A DNA stretch of 64,000 nt from Amphirosellinia nigrospora (GCA_004123355.1 SCHM01000001.1:3340001-3404000); one strand, 5' to 3'. Shown: positions 35,589-47,285, counted from the stretch's first letter. Made by a program: numbers and translations. The notes: generated by a model not told the origin, from the letters alone.

Positions 35589-36827
35589 GGTTGCTGACCT
35601 ACCAGTCCAAGATTTAGGCTACCGGCATTGTGTCGACTATTTAACTACATCCCAAATGACTAGGTATGCAAGGGATGTTGTGATGCATAGCCACCCTTCG
35701 TGACCGCAAGGGAATCAACACTGAAATGTAAATAACAAACCGGGCCTGTAGCTTGTGTATAATTTGCGCTCTGCGTTGTTGTAATTCCATGCATAATGGG
35801 CATTCTCTCACGAGATTGGTTGCAGAACAGCAGCCCGTGTCACAAAATGTCTGAGGACGTGACAATAGTGACGAAGGTGCCAAGCATCAAGAGTCCTGGG
35901 AATGCACGGACCACTCCAACTAAGCACCCCCGCCAACAAGCAGAAGCCAATATCTCTTGTGCTTACAAAAGAAATTACATTACTTCTGATAGTAGTCATA
36001 ATAATAAAATAATTTTTTATAATTACTGCAATTACCACTTCTCTATTTTTTCTCTTATACTTTATTTGTGTGAGATTAAGAGAGGTCATGAACAACGCTC
36101 GAGCCAGAAAACAAGCGGTCAAAATTTCATATAGTGAGGCCACCGTGACGCGACGTCTGTTATCGTTTGTGATATCTCAAGGCCGTCTTTTTTAAGCTTG
36201 AGATCTTCTACCCCAGCGGTTTCGGCCCTCGTAAGAAATTAAAGCCTACCTCTTTAGTTACTTGACTTCGTCCAGGGCGCCTACGCACCACGATTTCCAC
36301 AGAGTTGGTAACATAATCAATACGCTTATTACTCTACGTCGCGAGGCCATCTTGTCCATCGCAGGGGTTGAAGAGTTCAGTCAGAATCGATGCCTCAACC
36401 TAATCTGGATGGTGAGGTCAATACCCCGCGATCCCTGGATTTGACTATAAGCGAACCCCGCTTCAATGACAGTAAACGCCACGGAAATGTACATTCATCT
36501 TATTTAATTGATCTAGCGGAAGACGTCGTGATGTAACGAACGGATGGATAACAAGTATTTCTTCGCTGACTTCCGAGAGAAGATAAAAGTGCGCTAAGGC
36601 TAGCGGCGCTTTGTCCCGCCCTGCTTCTTCCACTTCAGGACGCTAGCAGCAATTGAGGCGTGTAAGTGCCCCTCATCAGTTCATTCAGAATTCTGCCTTG
36701 GGCGCTGCTAAGACTCGCATGCGCGTCAATTGTAGGCAACGAACAATCGAGGCAAGTGATAAACCAAGGCTCAACCTCATAATCAAGCGAGAGAAATTGT
36801 AATAACGTGGTACATAAATCGCCCGGT
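35589..36827. other. Intergenic region, AT-rich
   Basis: Very AT-rich between about 35970 and 36070. Overlapping open frames on both strands (35808-36143 minus, 35796-36134 plus) have no family motif and are judged chance. The promoter of the next gene is on the right. Confidence 0.45.
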
Positions 36828-37903
36828 ATGTCTGAAGTAATGACAAGATCTGCGGCAGCGAAATTTGCGTCAATCGAAGAGCTTCTTCTGATCCTTGCTG
36901 AATATGTAGGTGGGACTTGTCTCCATGCTGATTTAGAGCCAAAAACGGGGTACTAATGAATTATAGGTAAACGATCAGGGCACCCTCTGGTCCCTGTGCC
37001 TCTCTAGTTGGAGGTTCAATTGTGTTTTCACATCAAAGTTAACCGAGGTCGTTACAGTTCGCATCGAGAAGGATGACGACGAAACAGCCGTCCAGCGTCT
37101 CGTCGACGGGTTACTGGCGGGGCCTTATCTCGCCGATCTTCGGCACCTCCGACTTATAGTCAACACCGGATCAGAGTTCCCAGAAAGGATATTGGAAATG
37201 ATTCGGAAACTCCTGGAACATATGCCAAGTTTAAAGGTTTTCACGTAGGTCCTCTCGTCCAAAGGCAGCGCAGCACAGCACGAATATAGTAAAGCAATTA
37301 CTGACACGGGTTGAAATAGCTGGGAATCGACAGATGCTGATATCCCCGTATCTATATTGGTCCCACTGAGCAAGTCTTGCCGGGCGCTCGAGGAGTTACA
37401 TTTCGCCTCCGGTCGGGGGCTAACCGACTACCGCTCCGGGCTAGGGGACGAGTCGGAGAGGCCGGATTTCGAGAACGTGCGTGTCTTGACATGCAGAAGC
37501 ATTGGGACTTGGCATGCCTTATATATCATGGGCCAGTGCCGCAGCCTCGAGAGGGTGGAGATGACACACGGGCATTTATGCTAAGCCTGGGGTGGTTCAT
37601 AGTGGATATCATGCCCAGTTACGCGCTTTAATCGCGCGCGAGGAGGCCAGTCGTTCACGCTCCAAGAAGCCGTTGAAGATAGTCATGTGTTATTCGCGCG
37701 GTCTGGAGGCAACCTATAACTGTGAGGTGTGCGATGGCCCTAGCATGCAGGTTTATAAGCCGGATCATGAAATGTACGAGGAAGTATGGTTCTGGGCCTC
37801 CGGCAAAGCATGGCAATATCTCCATACTCACGAAGTGCGACATATTGTTTACGAGTATCCCCATCCTGAGCCTGCTGAGATGTCGGCTACGCCAGAACAT
37901 TAA
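36828..37903 (+). CDS. F-box/leucine-rich-repeat-like protein
   Basis: The short first exon starts at ATG 36828 (MSEVMTRSAAAKFASIEELLLILAEY). It is spliced by a 61-bp intron (36906-36966, ACTAATG branch) to VNDQGTLWSLCLSSWRF, which together resemble an F-box-like N-terminus. A second intron is 37245-37319. Segments such as LADLRHLRLIVN, CRALEELHFASG and CRSLERVEMTHG have the spacing of fungal leucine-rich F-box proteins, which recruit targets to SCF ubiquitin ligases. One frame change lies near 37570-37590. The stop is at about 37903. Substrate unknown. It could also be an F-box-less LRR relative. Confidence 0.65.
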
Positions 37904-38097
37904 TACCCTACAACTCGGATTAAGGGTCCGACGCATATTGGGACTAACAAGAACGTTAGACCGCATCTGCTCCATGAGCATAAGCCATTTCCTGCCAATA
38001 GGGTAGATATGTATAGTATGGTAACTAAGTAGCAGCAAATTCAGGTAACTCCTGCACAGCTCTATGTTGTATGCGAGACTAAGGTGCCCCCTTTTTC

Positions 38098-39394
38098 CTA
38101 CGGTTTACTGACGTCTCGGTCCTTCGCTGGTGGCGCCCATTCTAAACCCTTCTGTTCAGAAACAAGCGTGATCATCTTTCCCTCGTCAACGGCCGTCTCC
38201 AGGTTTTTCAAGACCAACAATTCCATCTCACGGCTTGTCTCATACTACCACCCACAGGGTCAGTTAATGTTAGTGGCAACGTAATTCATGGAGTTTCACA
38301 AGAATATGAACACGGCATTCGTGTGAAAGGAGAGCACTATACTCTAGAAGCCGCCCACATAATAAGAAGAAAAATGACTCGGTGGATTCCTACCGTGTAA
38401 GTGCCAACGTGAGGAAGCAAAAATGCCCTTTCGTTTTTCACCAAGCCCGGATGAATCTTCGGCTCATTCTCATAAACATCTAACCCCACGGCTGACACAT
38501 GGCCAGAATCTAGCGCCTCTACAAGCGCCGCTCGTCAATGAGAGCACCGCGAGCGGTATTAATGATCACCACACCAGGTTTGGTGCGAGCGAGTTCCGAG
38601 GCGCCGATGATATGGCGGGTGGATGCGTTTAGTGCGAGGTTTAGAGAGAGTACATCAGCCTTCGCTAGTAGGTCCTCGAACGAGACATACTCTGCGTCGC
38701 CTTCGAGCGAGGGGTCTAAGCGTTGACGGTTGTGATAGATGATGGGCATGCCGAAGGCCCGCGCGCGATGTGCCATCGCTCGCCCGATACCGCCCATGCC
38801 GAGAATACCGAGCACTTTTCCTTTCGGATCATGGCCCCGTGGCGTCTCACCCATCCACTTGCCTGCGCGCAGCGCTGTGATAGAAAAGTGTGCCACTAGA
38901 GTGAGGTTGGCATAGGTTCATTGTAGCCCTAGCTGCAGGGGAAAGCTACGCAAGCTCGATCTCCATTCCCGCGCGCAAGCTCAAAAGATGATAAAACATA
39001 TAGACAGAACTTACTCCTCAACGCGCCGAGAAGCAGGAAAATCCCCACGTCAGCCGTGGCGTCGTCGACAGCAATCGGCGTATTTGACACAGCGATATGT
39101 CTGCGCGAACACTCGTCCACGTCGATAGTATCATAGCCGGCCCCATTATGCGCAACGTACTTCCACGACTTGGGAAGGGCGTCGACGAGCTCGGCGTCGA
39201 ATCTCCCCGTGAACCTTGTTGAACCGTTCGATCGATAACATCCGACCACCGAGTCGTAGACGCCGTTGCGACAGTTCGCGAGGAACTCCTCTCTCGTACC
39301 AGACTGAAACTCTAGGAGCGTGTTTGGAGCCCAGCGCCTGCCATTCCTGAGCTGCGTCCGTTAATTTGCCAATGCACAATACCGTATGTGTCAT
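38098..39394 (-). CDS. D-isomer-specific 2-hydroxyacid dehydrogenase (glyoxylate/hydroxypyruvate reductase type)
   Basis: An NAD(P)-dependent reductase of 2-oxoacids. The ATG at 39394 gives MTHTVLCIGKLTDAAQEW. Family marks follow in order: YVAHNGAGYDTIDV, then after an intron (about 38900-39010) LGILGMGGIGRAMA, the nucleotide-binding loop. INTARGALID carries the substrate Arg. VSAVGLDVYENEP carries the Glu, and LLPHVGTYT the catalytic His. A second intron (38245-38393) leads to YETSREMELLVLKN and the stop at 38098. The frame changes near 39200-39320, in the region just after the first intron, and near 38515. It resembles yeast GOR1-type enzymes. Substrate not proven. Confidence 0.87.
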
Positions 39395-40355
39395 GATAAA
39401 TTAATTTAGTAAGATGTGTGACTCTGCTCGAGATTATTAGTCTGTCGCGCAGATCTGAACCGATTGACCTTAATCCTACAATAATGCAATGAAGTTCAAA
39501 TGAAGAAGCTTAGGTTGTATTAGATGCGCCGCTTTGTGAAATAGGTATGCATCTAGGATCTACTGACTTGTTCTGTGTTGACTCCGACCGAGCTGCCCCG
39601 GATATCGGAGCTCGGTGAACCGTAGGGGATCTCTTACATACCAACTATTTGAGGCGCATGAAGTGGGCCCCGAGTACAAATACGCAAGCGGGCAACCACA
39701 AGAACATCATCGGATGAGGGTATCTGAAATTGGAACTTGGCTTGGTGCCATCCTATTTATTTAACCAAAAAGCCCAGTTATCAAACAAACCTATTCTAGT
39801 TGGGTAGCTGCGAGTTCGACATTTGCCCCGTAATACCCAGTAACAAACTTCTGTCTTATGCGCAGTTTGGTATCCGTCGCGGGAAAGAAAGCCGTCAAAA
39901 AGATAGCGGTGCAAACAAATTATTATGTAAGTCTATGAAGTACCAAAGCTATGGCAACGGTATCAGTTCTTTGTCCGACGTGCCACAACAATAGATCCTC
40001 CAGCCGAGTTATTACCTGACCAATTATCGAGGCTTTGATTCTTCTCAAGACTCAAGATGAACTATACGACACTCTGTCAACTGCTGTGTCTCGAATATGG
40101 GGAAAGCAGACCAAGATATCCCCTAATGCAGGGTATACCATTTTATGAGCCACAGCCTAAACGCCAAACACCCTGTGTAGTCTGAGGACTCCACATGCAG
40201 ATATAATTGCTTCAAACGAAACGTCGTGCTCATGTATACGAAAAAGTTGCCATAAGCTCCTCGGGCTATCGCTACATATACCGTATAAAATACGACGCAC
40301 TCAAAACCAACAGGTCCCAATGTGTGGATTCATGAGGCTTGGAAACATCAATGCT
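39395..40355. other. Intergenic region
   Basis: No supported gene. Small open frames on both strands carry no motif. Confidence 0.45.
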
Positions 40356-42209
40356 TCATTCCAGGGTAACTGGGAATAGGAATGGTGTCTGTTTTGCGGT
40401 ATTGGGTGTCATCGTCGTAGACTTGGGCGTCTTGTCTTTCTGCGCCTTTTCCTTTTTATCTTTGGATTTAGTGAGGACTTCTTGGAGGGCGTAGCATCAG
40501 ACGTAGGTCCTGATTTAGAGTTGTGGGCTGGAGTTTGCTTCACACCAGGTGTTTCCACACGCCGCTGTGCTTTTAGGCGTTTAGTCGTTGGTCTTGGTCG
40601 CCAGATGCTTTCGCTTCCGCTCTCCATTCGTCATGCTCGACTTCTCCGATTTCGTCTGGCCAGTAGGCTTGATCGATGCAGTAGGTGTGATCATTTCCAC
40701 ATCAGCATCACCTCAGACCCGCTCTCTGAACTGGAGGAAGATTGTACAGGAGCGCTTTCTTAGTTTGTGAGGCTAGACGTATTTGCTAAAATTGACTTTG
40801 TCGGAGCTGTGCTAGGAAATATAGGGGTAGGGACACCAATAGGTGTATAGCGGACTTTAAGACCTTCAGGCTGCTCTCGAACGGGCTTAGGCACTGGAAC
40901 ATAGTTATCTGTAGCAGTAGCATGAACTTCACCGGGTCCGAATTTAGCCATGCGTCGCAGATGGACAGTAGAGTCGATGCCGTGATTCACTATAAATATT
41001 AGCTTGTAGTGAAACGAGCCGACCTGGTCAACTTACAGGAGGTATACTTGTCACCACCGCTAGAAGGAATAAGCAACTGAATTTGGGTATTCGTGGCGTA
41101 AGACTCAAGATCCAATCCGTAGTTATCGCCATTATGGGTCAACAGAGTTCCGCCGTTCGTTGCCTTGGATAGGTCGATTTCCATATCCTTCAAGACTGTT
41201 ATGGGGAGAGAAGCCGGCGCAGTGAAGTACCACACCTGCTTGCCTTCTAGATTCGCGCTACTGAAGAAATCGGCGACCTCCTTGCCAGGGTTGTCGGAAG
41301 AGGCCTTGCGAAGCATGAAGTCCGAGTTGTTCAGCCATTGGTTTCGTGACCTGCAAACATGATTAAATACGAACCAAAGAGACGTATTCAACGAAGAACT
41401 CACACTTGAGATGTCGATTCCTTTGCAATTTCCTTGCCATTCGTTCTAGCGACGGACTTGCCACCATCACCCTCGTCATCACTCTCGCTGCCACTGTCAC
41501 TTTCCTCACTGGAAGACTCATGGCCATTAACCACTGCGCGTTGTGCAGATCCGTTTACGTTGGTTTGAACATCAGCATCAGGCATTTCCTCATCATCACT
41601 AGAACTCGAGCTCTCCGAGTTCTCATCCCTTGCAGAGGCTTTGCTGTCATTGCCTGTGTTATTCTTCTTGCCAGTTTCGTCACTCTCGCTCTCACTAGAG
41701 CTGCCGCTAGAGCTAGAGCTAGAGCTTCCACTACTGCTCTTGCGCTGCGTCTTGCCTGCACTAGAATTTTGTTTGCCCGCAATGGGTTTCATAGTGGATG
41801 GGGCGCCGCCGGAATCTGAAGTATCCGACTCAGACCCAGAATCAGATGTAGACTCATCGTCGGGCTTCCGCGCAGACTTTGTAGGTGTTGCTGCTGACGT
41901 GGTACCGTTGAGTCTCGGCGCAACAGGCTTGGTCTTATTCTGCTTGGCCGCCTTGCTCGCAAGGAACTTGGCGCGTGCAGCATTAAGATCGGAGTCGCTA
42001 TCGCTACCGCTGCTCTTGCCACCGTCGCTGGAGGAATCGCTATCACTGTCGGAGTCGTCGACCGTATCGGCACTCTTGAAGGGCTTCTTGGGTTCACGCG
42101 CACGCGCAAGTGGGGCTTTCGCTTTCGTGAATGCGCTCTTCTTCTTCTCCTGGCGCACTTTGTCGGCCATGCTGATGATCGAGCCAATATTGGCCTTTGC
42201 GCTCCTCAT
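40356..42209 (-). CDS. RPA34: DNA-directed RNA polymerase I subunit RPA34-like, with Ser/Asp-rich N-terminus
   Basis: The core at about 41350-40760 reads FFSSANLEGKQVWYFTAPAS, then IQLLIPSSGGDKY and LKVRYTPIGVPTPIF, consistent with the A34.5 family, which with A49 forms a TFIIF-like module of RNA polymerase I in the nucleolus. The C-terminus is Lys-rich, as usual. The N-terminal ~270 residues are an extreme Ser/Asp/Glu tract with many CK2-like acidic serines, like nucleolar Srp40/Nopp140. Introns are 41351-41403 and 40990-41036. The ATG is at 42209, or an internal one at 42170 (MADKVRQEKKKSAF). The last part changes frame near 40740 and 40480. The preferred ending frame finishes at 40356. Confidence 0.75.
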
Positions 42210-43319
42210 CGTGGCAAATCACATCAAAACTATCGTACTGTGTGGTGGGGGGTAATTGGCGAATGCCGAATTAGGGGTGTTGAATGTGGTGAAGAGTGAA
42301 GAGTGAGGATCGCAAGGTGGGCGTGAATTGGGCCACAAGAATTTTTTAGAGCTTGAGGTTCGTTAACACGCGCCTGCGCTTCAATTGACAGCACCCCTAG
42401 ACCTCTAGTCGCGTAGCACAGCTGGGTTCTTAGGTTTTACCCAATATCTCAGCCCGCGACTAATTAGGCTTAGCTCTCTTGCCGCTTTTGCTCAGGCAGA
42501 CTCAGGGTCGGCCAAAAATCAGCTAGGTCGCTGCCTACATCCTTCGCGAGTTCAAACTTCAATGATTTTAAAACGGAATCCTAACAATCTTCAGTTTGGA
42601 ACTGTCCACCACAAGCGACTTCCTAGGAAGTCACTCCACTATAAGACCCTTCAATATTCATACCTACCAACGAACGCACCTAGTAGTCTACTAATCACAG
42701 TAACTATCTCCGTGTTCGACATAGGGCTGGACATAAGCTCAATTATGTAATGCCCAGCTAACCTCCATACATCCGCGAGAATATGCAGCCTTTAATTACT
42801 ACCTACAGTTCCACAAACACAATCATAGTCATAGCGTGAGGCCGTGCTATATAGTGGTATAGTAACCACTACCTAGTCAACCTTAGTTACCTACTCTCGA
42901 GTACTTTAGTTTTATTATTATGGGCTATGTGTCCTTGTATAACTGACTGTAGCTGCACCACTTGCGCTCGAGAGGATAGGGTTTGAACCTATTCTGCTGC
43001 ATACGTACGCTTATCTCGAGCGAAAGTTTAAATTAGACACGTATATATACCTCCTGACCCCTTTAAAGATCTTATTATCCCTTTCTAAAAATTATCCAAG
43101 TGCTTTCTTTCCCTACTCCTTAATAAACTCCACATCAAGCCAAAGCTCAAAATCACCCACTAAGCCGGCGATCAAATAAAAAGACGTCCCTAAAACATTA
43201 TCTAAGAAGCCCCCTTTACTTCCTAGTAAATCAAGTCAAAGGTTAGCAGCTTACTAAGCCGGCGATAAGTATATAAATAAAAAAGCTGACTACTTTGAAT
43301 AATAGGCACCTCTGTCGCG
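42210..43319. other. Intergenic region with a tRNA-like hairpin
   Basis: Contains the RPA34 promoter and a pyrimidine-rich patch. The hairpin at 42965-43022 is listed separately. The sequence ACTAAGCCGGCGAT occurs at about 43160 and 43252, each followed by an A-rich stretch. Confidence 0.45.
42965..43022 (-). other. tRNA-like hairpin (T-arm with flanking inverted repeat)
   Basis: On the minus strand a perfect 5-bp stem and 7-base loop (ATAGG-TTCAAAC-CCTAT) matches the tRNA T-arm consensus TTCRANY. It is bracketed by a 9-bp inverted repeat, CGCTCGAGA/TCTCGAGCG. The total is only 58 bases with no D-arm, so this is not a normal tRNA. It may be a decayed tRNA, a tRNA-derived repeat end or chance. 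Confidence 0.4.
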
Positions 43320-43589
43320 ATGACTTCTAAAGCTGCTTTTGAACCCGCGCCTATCGAATGGTCTATATGGAGCGATCACGTCGTTAACGGCCAACTTAAC
43401 CCTGTCCTTCTCGATTTAGCAAACCGCGGCTACTATATCCAATCCGAGGTGTTGCATATCCCCGAACGATATGGTATTTTTTCGCCTGGTCCACCTCGCC
43501 TCCAGGTTTACGAAGGCCAAGCATCCATGATTGCCTATTATATATACTTTATACAGGCGCAACGCTTATATTCGTTGCTTTTCTTTTAG
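43320..43589 (+). CDS. Small hypothetical open frame, doubtful
   Basis: An 89-residue frame that starts with MTSKAAFEPAPIEWSIW, 30-60 bp after a TATATAAAT box-like run at about 43270. The first 70 residues have a protein-like composition (LLDLANRGYYIQSEVLHIPERYG). The end is hydrophobic and probably intron or read-through. No family is recognised. Confidence 0.3.
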   Translation: MTSKAAFEPAPIEWSIWSDHVVNGQLNPVLLDLANRGYYIQSEVLHIPERYGIFSPGPPRLQVYEGQASMIAYYIYFIQAQRLYSLLFF

Positions 43590-43995
43590 GAAAATCAAAG
43601 AGATTAAGCATAGGGCTATGTGCTCTTCTTATCGTCGCATTATATTAATATTGGTTGAACTATATATTGCACTATTATTCCCACCTCAACGCGCACCAGG
43701 TTATGTTTGGGATAACTAGGAAGTTTGAAGGAAATAATAGTACTACTAAAGTGGGCAATTATGATTAGTGCAAAAGATTTATTAGCAGCCGCAGGCTTAG
43801 TATAGTACCAATATCTTCAGGAACTTTTGCTGCCTTAATCACTGTGCCTCGTGCCCGATGATGTTTTCCATTGGGTGATGTCCGCAACTGTGTGATCTAT
43901 GTCCACATTATGCACCTTTATGTCCGCATAATCTCACCGTTCGTGTCTAGGTAGATATATACATATAAAAACCGTGTAGAGCCAACAAGTTGTCC

Positions 43996-44090
43996 CTAAA
44001 ATGGAAAGCTTCGCCGGCGAAGCTCCATTTTAAGTACACTGTAAATCGAAGTGCAGGGCACTTCGATTTAAATTGTAGAATCATTTCTAC
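43996..44090. repeat. Three tandem hairpins
   Basis: Three inverted repeats stand in a row. The first is a near-perfect arm pair centred on AGCTTCGCCGGCGAAGCT with AAAATGG/CCATTTT flanks (about 43998-44031). The second is TAAATCGAAGTGC/GCACTTCGATTTA (44042-44070). The third is GTAGAAtcaTTTCTAC (44075-44090). The first two share motifs with the repeat at 61785-61865. Confidence 0.7.
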
Positions 44091-44094
44091 TTAA

Positions 44095-44200
44095 GTGGTG
44101 TGTACACCAGTTTGTGTACGCCAGTGTGTGTGTATGCCAGTGTGTGTGTGTACGCCAGCGTGTGTGTGTACGCCAGCGTATGTGTGTATGTGTCCTAAGC
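44095..44200. repeat. TG-rich minisatellite (GTGTGTGTACGCCAG)n
   Basis: About five imperfect copies of a 14-18 base unit made of (GT)n and ACGCCAG, directly after the hairpins. The unit length varies with the GT count, as expected from slippage. Confidence 0.8.
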
Positions 44201-44205
44201 TTATG

Positions 44206-44830
44206 TAAACCTCTTTCCTCGACTATTATGAACCTCTTCAGCGGCTTCAATCGCTGTAGATCGCCATTTAGAAGCCTAAGTGCGTAAACCACGAACTTTA
44301 TATTTAGAGTTGTGGTCTATTCTTTATCAGTGAACTGATGTGACAAAGGCTTATGTAAGTGCTTGGAACAACCTTTTCTATAGAGTAGGTACCTAAGGTA
44401 CCTAAGTATGTATATTAGAGATTATGCAGATTTTTGTTCATATCACGCTATAAAAAAGTGCGTTTTGCTCAGGACGGGCTCAGGCTCAGGCTAAAAGCGG
44501 CGTGGCTTAGGTTGGATTCCCATTCCGATGATTGGATGGTAAAACCTATCTCAGAGGTACCTACCTACCTAGGTACTATAAACCTCCCACTAGCACTCCC
44601 TAATAAGGTAAGTCTTCCTAAATGAATGCCGGAATAATATCGCCCCGGCGAGTTTTTGCTGGTTGTAGGTGTGTATTACCAGCATTATGATAGGCTGCGA
44701 AGCAACAGTTAAAACCCGCTCAGGTTTAGGTACCATTGTTTCATTGGCAAATCACAACCTCGCATTCACTATTCAATAATTCATATATTGCAATACATGT
44801 TGCGACGAAAGACGTTGCGATGAGAAAATT
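44206..44830. promoter_or_regulatory. Upstream region of Grc3 gene
   Basis: Includes a TACCTAAGGTACCTAAG run (about 44390-44410) and CTACCTACCTAGGTA (44558-44577). No gene seen. Confidence 0.45.
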
Positions 44831-47285
44831 ATGTCTACTAGCAAACGGAGGAGATTGAACACAGAGGAATCGCCTCAGAGTAGGTCATATCTATCTAGTA
44901 GATCCGCTAGCCATTAAATACTGACAACTATTCAGCCCTGAGTGCTTTCGCTCTTCGAAAAAAACTGTTGGCTCAACAGAGCCAAGTGCCATCACCCACA
45001 ATCGCTGAGCCTCATGTTACGGAGACTGGAATTTCAACGGATACCGATAAGGCTGAAGCTAGCCCTCAGAAGAAGCTCAGGAAAACTAGAACATCCCGGC
45101 AGACTTCAGGCCAGCCAAGTAAAGCACTGCCTAGTCGAGACCTGAACTCAGCTGAACTACCAGCGCCTTGTCCGAGCCAGGTTGAGCAGGTACATGGAAG
45201 TCTATCTCCCTTTTCACTTGACCAAGGAGAGGAAAATTATTCCGTCGATCGCCCAGCTCAACCCATCAACCTCTCGAGCTTCCGCCCGTCGAAAGTTAAT
45301 TTTCGTAGGAGAAGTAACGGGGTGACTCAATTGAAGCTCAATGAGGGAGAGGTGTGTTTGTCCCCAATACTGCTGGTATCATAAGCTAACGCGGCAAAGA
45401 GATTGGTAATCCTTGGAAGCTATGGCGTCCGAGTGGAATCTGGTGAGGCGACTATATATGGCGCCATCCTGAAGGCACCCCAAGATATATCATGGGTCCA
45501 CGCACCACAATCCCATGCTCTACCAGTGATACGATGTACTAGTGATGCAACATTAGAACTACACTCGCATCCTTGTGCCCAGGAGCTGAACGACTTGGGG
45601 TCACTGTCTCCCTTATTTCGGAAGCTTTGGTTGGAGATTTCCAGCTCTGCAGCTTATGATAAGGGTCTTAAGTCTAGTGACACATTTAAGATTGTTAGTG
45701 TCTTATGGTCTGCTCCGGTTCTATTTCCAAAATTAATTGCTTGATAGCTTTATAAGTCCGATGATGGCCCTAAGAAGGCTGCTCTTCAAGATTTAAAGGC
45801 ACCACCAGAATGGAACAGAGCGACAGCCACGCTTGTTACCTCAAAAGACCCAGCGCCACCATCCATCATGATAACAGGTCCCAAATCATCCGGCAAATCT
45901 ACCTTTGGGAAGGTTTTGACAAATCGTCTTCTTACCAGCACAAGCCCTCACGCCAAGAGACCGAGCGATGGGGGAGTCCTCATCCTCGACCTTGACCCAG
46001 GACAACCAGAGTACTGCGGGCCGGGTCAATTAGCTCTCGTCCTCGTAACGAAGCCCGTGATATCTCCGTCCTTTTGCCGGCCCATTGATACGCCGGGGAT
46101 CTGCACAATCAGATCACACGCTTTAGCGTCGCTTTCTCCCGCCTCGGACCCCGAGCTGTACGTCGAGATGGCCCTAGATCTAATAACCCATTATCGCAAC
46201 GCTTTCCGGTCATATCCACTTGTTATCAACACTCCAGGCTGGATCCAGGGCACAGGTTTGGACTTATTAGTTTCCCTCATCGGCGAACTACGTCCTTCCG
46301 AAGTGATATATATGTCTCAGACAGGGCCTGCTGATGCCGTGGAAGCTCTTAAAGGGGCCTGCAACATAACTCGTTTTTCAATTTTACCATCTCAGCCTAG
46401 TGAAAATAATCCCCGAAGCGCGGCGGACTTACGCTCAATGCAGACAATGGCCTATTTTCATGCACAGCCGATAATACCACGTAACGGCGAAGATCATCTC
46501 CGTTGGTTTCAAGCACCGCTTACAGCTATGGCCCCATGGCAGGTTCGCTTTAGAGGTGCTAGTTGTAGCATCTTCGGGTTATGTGCTATGACTTCCAGAC
46601 ACAGCCTGATCTCGTATCTGACGCGATAAATGGGGCTGTACTCGCCGCGGTTGAAGTTGAAAGCTCGAGGGCATTTCGCGAGATAGAAAAGCGTCAAACG
46701 ATGACAAATATTATAGATGACGAAGCCACCCCTGGGTCGCCAATGGACTTGGATATGAGCGCACCCAGTCAATCTAAACCGCCGCCGTTATCACTTGTTA
46801 AGCAGAGAATCACAACTTTGACAGCAGAGGGTATCCCGTTTATTGATACGTCACATGGGCTCACTCTTGATCCCCGATATTCGCGAAGCCTCGGTTTGGT
46901 TCTGGTCCGCGGTGTCGATGCTAAAAATGGCGATCTCCATCTCCTATGTCCCATAACAACCAGCCAGGTTGAAGATGTGGCAGCAAGAGGAGGACAGATT
47001 GTGCTTGTCAGTGGTAGATTCGACCCGCCGAGCTGGGCTTACACGGAGGATCTATATCTCCAGTCGACAGGCGAAGTGGGGGACAGAAATGACGGCGCTG
47101 ATCCGGACAGCCAAATAGAAGGTACAGATGGTGCAGACAAAGAAGGCAATACCGCTACTTCTTACAGTAGCGCAGGATCAATACCCTGGATTGAGGTCCT
47201 CACTAAGAATCAAAAACGCGGCGCCGGATCCAAAGTATGGAGGGTGCGGCGTGACTTGGGACGTGCTGGCAATGCCGTAGACTGA
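44831..47285 (+). CDS. GRC3: Polynucleotide 5'-hydroxyl-kinase Grc3
   Basis: Grc3 phosphorylates 5'-OH RNA ends and works with the nuclease Las1 in ITS2 removal during rRNA processing. The ATG at 44831 (MSTSKRRRLNTEESPQ) has a basic nuclear-type start. Introns are 44880-44935, 45352-45399 and 45694-45747, and all keep the frame. Walker A GPKSSGKST is at about 45877-45903. DLDPGQPEYCGPGQL, LVINTPGWIQGTGLDLL and IYMSQTGPADAVEAL follow as in Clp1/Grc3 kinases. The C-terminal MCYDFQ...SDAINGAVLAAVE and IPFIDTSHGLTLDPRYSRSLGLVLVRG close the protein. One frame change near 46568 fits a G missing from a GGG run. The stop is at 47283-47285. Confidence 0.9.

Noticed and set aside
35796-36143. Overlapping 111- and 112-codon frames on both strands
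   Set aside because: AT-rich, low complexity, no motif, and each shadows the other.
41406-42255. Plus-strand frames rich in Leu and Ala
   Set aside because: Antisense shadows of the Ser/Asp tract in RPA34.
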